From positions 2,900,001 through 2,964,000 of the forward strand of contig NZ_SOBN01000001.1 in NCBI RefSeq assembly GCF_004365705.1: a stretch of 64,000 nt of DNA, in the 5' to 3' direction. Shown in pieces: positions 59,184-64,000 of the stretch. Under the pieces are notes generated by a model. It was not told the DNA's origin and ran no database searches. It saw only the letters and a list, made by a program, of their open reading frames with translations. A program made the position numbers and the translations under genes. The stretch is from Streptomyces sp. 846.5. GTDB lineage: Bacteria; Actinomycetota; Actinomycetes; Streptomycetales; Streptomycetaceae. Each line of letters starts with the position of its first letter. The stretch's first letter is position 1.

Positions 59184-60356
59184 ATGACCGACCTCACGCC
59201 CACCCCCGCGGACCGCTTCACCTTCGGCCTCTGGACCGTCGGCTGGCAGGGCCGGGACCCCTTCGGCGACGCCACCCGCCCCGCCCTCGACCCGGTCGAG
59301 ACCGTCACCCGACTCGCCGAGCTCGGCGCCTACGGCGTGACCTTCCACGACGACGACCTGATCCCCTTCGGCTCCTCCGAGAGCGAGCGCGAGGGTCACA
59401 TCAAGCGCTTCCGCCAGGCCCTGGACGCCACCGGCATGGCCGTCCCGATGGCCACCACCAACCTGTTCACCCACCCGGTGTTCAAGGACGGCGGCTTCAC
59501 CACCAACGACCGGGACATCCGCCGCTACGCGCTGCGCAAGACCATGCGCAACATCGACCTCGCCGCCGAGCTGGGCGCCACCACCTACGTCGCCTGGGGC
59601 GGCCGCGAGGGCGCCGAGTCCGGCGCCGCCAAGGACGTCCGGGTCGCGCTGGACCGTCTCAAGGAGGCCTTCGACCTCCTCGGTGACTACGTTGTATCGC
59701 AGGGGTACGACATCCGCTTCGCGATCGAGCCCAAGCCCAACGAGCCCCGCGGCGACATCCTGCTCCCGACCATCGGCCACGCGCTGGCGTTCATCAACTC
59801 GCTGGAGCACGCCGACCGCGTCGGCCTCAACCCCGAGGTCGGCCACGAGCAGATGGCGGGCCTCAACTTCCCGCACGGCATCGCCCAGGCGCTGTGGCAC
59901 GGCAAGCTGTTCCACATCGACCTGAACGGCCAGTCCGGCATCAAGTACGACCAGGACCTGCGCTTCGGCGCGGGCGACCTGCGCCAGGCCTTCTGGCTGG
60001 TCGACCTGCTGGAGTCGTCCGACTACGCCGGCCCGCGCCACTTCGACTTCAAGCCCCCGCGCACCGAGGACATCGACGGCGTCTGGGCCTCGGCCGCCGG
60101 CAACATGCGCAACTACCTCGCCCTCAAGGCCAAGGCCGCCGAGTTCCGCGCCGACCCCGCCGTCCAGGACGCGCTCCGCGCCTCCCGCCTGCACGAGCTG
60201 GCGCAGCCCACCCTGGCCGAGGGCGAGACCCTCGCCGACCTCCTCGCCGACGACTCCGCGTTCGAGACCTTCGACGTCGAAGCCGCCGCCGAACGCGGCA
60301 TGGCCTTCGAGCAGCTCGACCAGCTGGCCCTGGACCACCTGCTCGGCATCGCGTAA
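59184..60356 (+). CDS. xylA: Xylose isomerase
   Basis: The 390-residue enzyme interconverts D-xylose and D-xylulose (glucose and fructose in vitro). It is the short class I actinomycete type: [20 protein letters not shown] at the start, active-site His in [12 protein letters not shown], metal Glu in [32 protein letters not shown], and [20 protein letters not shown] with further metal ligands. GGAG lies about 7 nt before ATG 59184. It diverges from xylB-xylR and ends in a strong hairpin. Confidence 0.97.
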   Translation: MTDLTPTPADRFTFGLWTVGWQGRDPFGDATRPALDPVETVTRLAELGAYGVTFHDDDLIPFGSSESEREGHIKRFRQALDATGMAVPMATTNLFTHPVFKDGGFTTNDRDIRRYALRKTMRNIDLAAELGATTYVAWGGREGAESGAAKDVRVALDRLKEAFDLLGDYVVSQGYDIRFAIEPKPNEPRGDILLPTIGHALAFINSLEHADRVGLNPEVGHEQMAGLNFPHGIAQALWHGKLFHIDLNGQSGIKYDQDLRFGAGDLRQAFWLVDLLESSDYAGPRHFDFKPPRTEDIDGVWASAAGNMRNYLALKAKAAEFRADPAVQDALRASRLHELAQPTLAEGETLADLLADDSAFETFDVEAAAERGMAFEQLDQLALDHLLGIA

Positions 60357-60365
60357 GGAGCCGCA

Positions 60366-60400
60366 GCGGCGGTCCGCCTCCCCCGAGAACGGACCGCCGC
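60366..60400. terminator. Bidirectional terminator between xylA and the subtilisin gene
   Basis: GCGGCGGTCCG (60366-60376) pairs perfectly with CGGACCGCCGC (60390-60400) around a 13-nt loop, within the 56-bp gap between convergent stops. Confidence 0.85.
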
Positions 60401-60412
60401 CGCACCGCCCCG

Positions 60413-63400
60413 CTACCTCAGCCCGAACGCCTCCAGTACGGTCTGCGTCACCGTGTTGCCGGACGCGTCCTTGGCCGTGGCGCGGAGCGACACGAACGCC
60501 GCCGACTTCGGTGCATGGAGCTGGGCCGTCCAACTCCCCGTCCCCGCCTTGCTCAGCCTCAGCGCCTTCCAGCTGCTGCCGTCGTCGTACGACACCTCCA
60601 GCGTGCCTCCGGTGATCTTCGCCGTCCGCGACATCTCGGCCAGCTCCGAAGCCGTCAAGGTGATCGGGGTGGACCGCGAGGCCCTGCCCGTCAGGTCCGT
60701 TGCCACGCCGTAGTCCAGCTGGATCAGCGGGAGGGTGTCGATGACGGACAGGTCGGTGGTGCCCGAGGTGAAGGTCCACTCGGTCCGGGTGCCGGGGGTG
60801 TAGGGGAAGGCCCCGACCTGGTTGGTCGCTGCGACCAGCCGGTACGGCATCGGGGTCGTGCTCGCCGGGACGTCGGTGTAGATCGCCTGGTAGCTGGACT
60901 TCTTGATCAGCGTGGAGCCCTGGTAGAGCCACAGCGTCTCGTTCAACTGACCGTTGCCCTGGTCGAATCCGCTGTCGCCGGACATGGCGTCACCCCAGCC
61001 GGGGATGTTGACCGTCATCCAGTCGCCGTTGCGCTGCGGCAGCCAGGTCGAGGTGTTCAGCCTCGGATGCAGCACCGGTGAGAACCAGTTGTACGGCTGC
61101 CTGCTGCCCGCCGCGTAGCCCATCAACGGCGCGCGCTCCTGCACGACCTGGCTACTGGCCTCGTCGTACCAGGTGAAGCCGTTCCCGCCCGGGGTGACCC
61201 GGTCGGTGCGGGTGGCCGGCAGCTGCTGGTTCTGGTCGAAGCCGACCCCGTAGCTGTCGAAGTCCTGCATGTCGTAGCGGCCCTCGCTGCCCGTCTGCGT
61301 CCCCGACGGGGAGGCGAAGCGGTTGTCGATCTCCGCCAACTGCGAGGCCTTCGGCCGGTACGTCAAATTCGTCGGAACCGCGCCGTCATGACGTTCCACC
61401 AGGTCGTAGGCGTAGGACGGGACCGGCTGCGACCCCACCGCCAGCCTGGTCGTCCTCGCGCCGCGTGCGATCGCCGCCTCCAGCGCCTTGCCCTCGGTCG
61501 TGGTCACCGAGGCCACCTCGATCGGGCTGTTCGCCGAGTAGTCGGCGGCGCCGTACCAGTTGCTGACCCGGCCGGGCACGCTGGACACCACCAGCAGCAG
61601 CTTGGCCCCCGCCGCGACGGCCGCCGCAGCCTGGTCGGTGGGACTGACCGCGGTGTTGTCGTCCACGACCACGGCCTTCCCCTTGGCGTCGAGGCCCGCG
61701 TAGTCGGTGCTCGCGCCCTGCCCCGCGTACACCGCCGTCAGCCTGCTCGACCCGGCCGGGAGCTGGGTCGAGCCGACCTGCTGCAGCAGGTCGGTGAAGG
61801 ACTGGCCCGCGCCGCTGACCGTCAGCATCGGCTCGGCGTCGCGCCAGCGCGCGACGAAGGAGAACGCGCCGTCGGTCACCGGGGCCGTGGTCTGCGCCCA
61901 CAGGCTGGTGTACTTGACCGGGATCATGTCGCTCTCGTCGAAGCTGGTCCCGCCCGCCGAGCGGTACCACTCCAGCCTGGTCTCCTCGGCCGCGCTCCGC
62001 TTGGGCGTCGGCGCCGAGACCCGGTGCGCCTGCCGCGCGTCCAACGCGACCGTGCGGTCGGCCGTGAGCTGGATCTGCGGTGCGGACAGCATCGCCAGAC
62101 CCAGGTCCGACGGGCCCGCCGCGCCGGGCAGGTCGGCCTCCATCAGCAGCGCGTACTCGCCCTTGGGCAGACGCATCGTCAGCTTCCCACTCGCCGGGAC
62201 GGTGACGATCTGCGCGGACTGCGAGCCCGCCTCGAAGAGCACCGCGCTGCCGCCCAGTGGAGCACCGGCACGATCGGTGGCGGTGACCGTCAGGTTGTAC
62301 ATCTCCGCTTCGTTGTCGATGCCGATCAGTGTGTGCGCGACCACCGCGCCGCTGCTCGCGTCGGTGGCGACGAGCTGGCCGTCGGTGTTGCCGTAGGGCG
62401 CCTTCGCGGGGTCACCGGCGACGGTGACCTGCGCGGTCCCGTTCGCCGGGACGGTGACCGAGGACGCCGAGAGGGTGAACGTCCCGGCCGGGGCGGTCAC
62501 ATCGGCCGCCAGGTTCAGCGTCACCGCCGCGCTGCTGGTGTTGGTGTAGGTGACGGTCTTCACGCTCGTCTTGTCGGCCGTGTGCGGCCAGGGGTAGTAG
62601 CCGGACCAGGCACTGGCGCTGGCGTGCACCGTGCCCAGGACCGCCGCCTTGGCGTCCACCCGCCCGCTGCCGCCGTCGGAGACGGCAATCTGCGGGGTCA
62701 GCGCGGCGGTGCTGACCAGGTCGTCCTTGATCTGCTGCCCGGTCCAGTCCGGGTGCTGCTCGGCCACCAGCGCCGCCGTCCCCGCGACATGCGGGGTGGC
62801 CATGGAGGTACCGCTCATCGTCGTGTAGTAGCCGCTGCCGTCGGTCATGTACTGGGAGCGCGCAGCGAGGATGCCCACGCCGGGGGCGGTGATCTCCGGC
62901 TTGGGGTCCCCGTCGATCGCGCGCGGCCCGGTGCTGGAGAAGTACGCCAGGTTGTCGCCCGAGTCGACGGCGCCGACGGTCAGCGCCGAGCTCGCCGAGC
63001 CCGGGGAGCTGACCCCGGCCGATCCGCTGTTGCCGGCCGCGATGACGAAGAGCGCACCCGTCGACGCGCTGAGGCTGTCCACAGCCTGGCTCATCGGGTC
63101 GCTGCCGTCGCCGACCACGCTCGCGTCACCCAGGCTCATGCTGATGACCTTGGCGTGCTCGGTCTGCGCCGCCCACTGCATCCCGGCCAGCACCCAGGAG
63201 TCCTGGCCGTAGCCGGTGTCGTCGAGCACCTTGCCGACCAGCAGGTGGGCGCCGGGGGCGACGCCCTTCTCCTTGCCGCCCGAGGCCGCGCCGGTACCCG
63301 CGATGGTCGAGGCGGTGTGCGTGCCGTGGCCGACACGGTCCTCGACGGACTCGCCGGGGACGAAGCTCTGGCTGGCGTCGACCTGCCCCACCAGGTCCGG

Positions 63401-64000
63401 GTGCTGGGTGTCGATCCCGGTGTCGAGGATCGCGACGTCCACGCCCTTGCCGTCGGTCCCGGCCGCCCAGGCGGCGGGGGCCCCGATCTGGCCGGTGCTG
63501 TCCGCGAGGGAGGCCTTGACCCTGCCGTCCAGCCAGATGTGGGTCACCCCGTCGGCGAAGGCGAGCTTCGGAGCTGACGCCGAGCGTGTCCTGGCAGCAG
63601 CAGGTGCCAGCGCCTGCCACACCCCGGCCGCCTTCGCATGGCCGACGGTCGCCGCCGCCCCGCCGATGGACGACAGCTGCCGGGTCGCCGTCAGCCCGGG
63701 CACCACCGGGACCGCCGCCGCCGACTTCGCCGCCGCCCCGCCGTACTGGACGATCAGCGGCAGCGTGCCGGTGTGCGCGTCGTCATAGCCGTCCGCGATC
63801 AACTGGGTGACGTCGAACAGCCGCTGGTCCAGGACGCCCGCCGCCACATAGGGCAGCGCCTCGTCCGGGTAGACGTACAGCTCCTTGCCCACGGTCCGGG
63901 TCCGGACGCCGCCGGTCAGCCCGTTGGGCCGCCGCACCGTCGCGACGCTGCGCCCGTCGCTCAGGGTCTTCACGGTGACGGTGTCGCCGGTGATCAGGGT
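60413..64000 (-). CDS. Large subtilisin-like (S8) secreted serine protease, 5' end outside window
   Basis: The frame is open to the right edge with at least 1195 residues, so the true start and signal peptide lie outside. The first visible residues (TLITGDTVTVKTLSDG) are typical of the propeptide of this actinomycete protease class. The catalytic triad is complete: Asp in VDVAILDTGIDTQHPDLVGQ (visible residue about 190), His in GHGTHTASTIAGTG (about 225), and Ser in MSGTSMATPHVAGTAALVAE (about 396). About 700 C-terminal residues of beta-rich domains follow, ending in a stretch with GASWKALRLSKAGTG-like features of cell-surface modules. It is convergent with xylA. Confidence 0.93.
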   Translation of the reverse strand, partial: TLITGDTVTVKTLSDGRSVATVRRPNGLTGGVRTRTVGKELYVYPDEALPYVAAGVLDQRLFDVTQLIADGYDDAHTGTLPLIVQYGGAAAKSAAAVPVVPGLTATRQLSSIGGAAATVGHAKAAGVWQALAPAAARTRSASAPKLAFADGVTHIWLDGRVKASLADSTGQIGAPAAWAAGTDGKGVDVAILDTGIDTQHPDLVGQVDASQSFVPGESVEDRVGHGTHTASTIAGTGAASGGKEKGVAPGAHLLVGKVLDDTGYGQDSWVLAGMQWAAQTEHAKVISMSLGDASVVGDGSDPMSQAVDSLSASTGALFVIAAGNSGSAGVSSPGSASSALTVGAVDSGDNLAYFSSTGPRAIDGDPKPEITAPGVGILAARSQYMTDGSGYYTTMSGTSMATPHVAGTAALVAEQHPDWTGQQIKDDLVSTAALTPQIAVSDGGSGRVDAKAAVLGTVHASASAWSGYYPWPHTADKTSVKTVTYTNTSSAAVTLNLAADVTAPAGTFTLSASSVTVPANGTAQVTVAGDPAKAPYGNTDGQLVATDASSGAVVAHTLIGIDNEAEMYNLTVTATDRAGAPLGGSAVLFEAGSQSAQIVTVPASGKLTMRLPKGEYALLMEADLPGAAGPSDLGLAMLSAPQIQLTADRTVALDARQAHRVSAPTPKRSAAEETRLEWYRSAGGTSFDESDMIPVKYTSLWAQTTAPVTDGAFSFVARWRDAEPMLTVSGAGQSFTDLLQQVGSTQLPAGSSRLTAVYAGQGASTDYAGLDAKGKAVVVDDNTAVSPTDQAAAAVAAGAKLLLVVSSVPGRVSNWYGAADYSANSPIEVASVTTTEGKALEAAIARGARTTRLAVGSQPVPSYAYDLVERHDGAVPTNLTYRPKASQLAEIDNRFASPSGTQTGSEGRYDMQDFDSYGVGFDQNQQLPATRTDRVTPGGNGFTWYDEASSQVVQERAPLMGYAAGSRQPYNWFSPVLHPRLNTSTWLPQRNGDWMTVNIPGWGDAMSGDSGFDQGNGQLNETLWLYQGSTLIKKSSYQAIYTDVPASTTPMPYRLVAATNQVGAFPYTPGTRTEWTFTSGTTDLSVIDTLPLIQLDYGVATDLTGRASRSTPITLTASELAEMSRTAKITGGTLEVSYDDGSSWKALRLSKAGTGSWTAQLHAPKSAAFVSLRATAKDASGNTVTQTVLEAFGLR

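Overview
The window is high-GC actinomycete DNA, most likely from Streptomycetaceae (Streptomyces, Kitasatospora or Streptacidiphilus type). Supporting this are GTG and TTG starts, a perfect CebR-type operator in front of a GH48 cellulase, an actinobacterial xylose isomerase, a two-unit PHO box in front of a PiT phosphate transporter, and small PASTA, DUF574 and rhomboid-like proteins typical of the group. The taxon is inferred; no rRNA or tRNA gene was seen.

Region 1 (1-13330) is a secreted surface or polymorphic-toxin type locus. A giant RHS/YD-repeat protein carries two embedded lectin folds and leaves the window at its C-terminal tip. It diverges from a 1745-residue secreted protein with FG-GAP-like, ricin-type and LamG-type modules, which is followed by a strong hairpin and a 71-residue two-helix membrane protein.

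Region 2 (13331-20660) is a worn accessory island. It holds a truncated WD40 gene abutting a fragment of an unrelated gene, an OLD-family ATPase/TOPRIM nuclease, a complete IS4-family element with inverted repeats and a 12-bp target duplication, more gene remnants, and a VapBC pair. A near-identical GC-rich palindromic repeat of about 21 bp occurs near each end of the island.

Region 3 (20735-33112) holds a DUF574 methyltransferase, a divergent TetR/SnoaL-like pair, and a Tat-exported GH48-FN3-CBM3 cellulase under two CebR-type sites exactly 100 bp apart. It continues with a homocysteine S-methyltransferase plus D-2-hydroxyacid dehydrogenase pair and an SOS-type mutasome: DnaE2-like polymerase overlapping a Y-family polymerase, with a LexA-type box upstream.

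Region 4 (33279-46589) contains kdpDE without kdpFABC, an AttH/lipocalin-like protein with a (VAQDA)7 minisatellite tail fused by TGATG overlap to an APH-like phosphotransferase, a tandem pair of DUF4139 (MuiA-like) genes, a DUF885 metalloprotease-like gene coupled to a rhomboid-like membrane protein, and an AurF-like diiron oxygenase.

Region 5 (46631-64000) contains a TetR regulator, a fumarylacetoacetase-family hydrolase, DUF1684 and GNAT genes, a PASTA protein, a YdeP/FdhF-like molybdoenzyme, and an NlpC/P60 cell-wall hydrolase with a long structured leader. These are followed by the PHO-boxed pit operon, the divergent xylA / xylB-xylR module, and a large subtilisin-like protease cut by the right edge. 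Two copies of one long multi-stem palindromic element sit at convergent gene ends (47356 and 56231).

Starts are my choices from ribosome binding sites and family alignment from memory; no database search was run.
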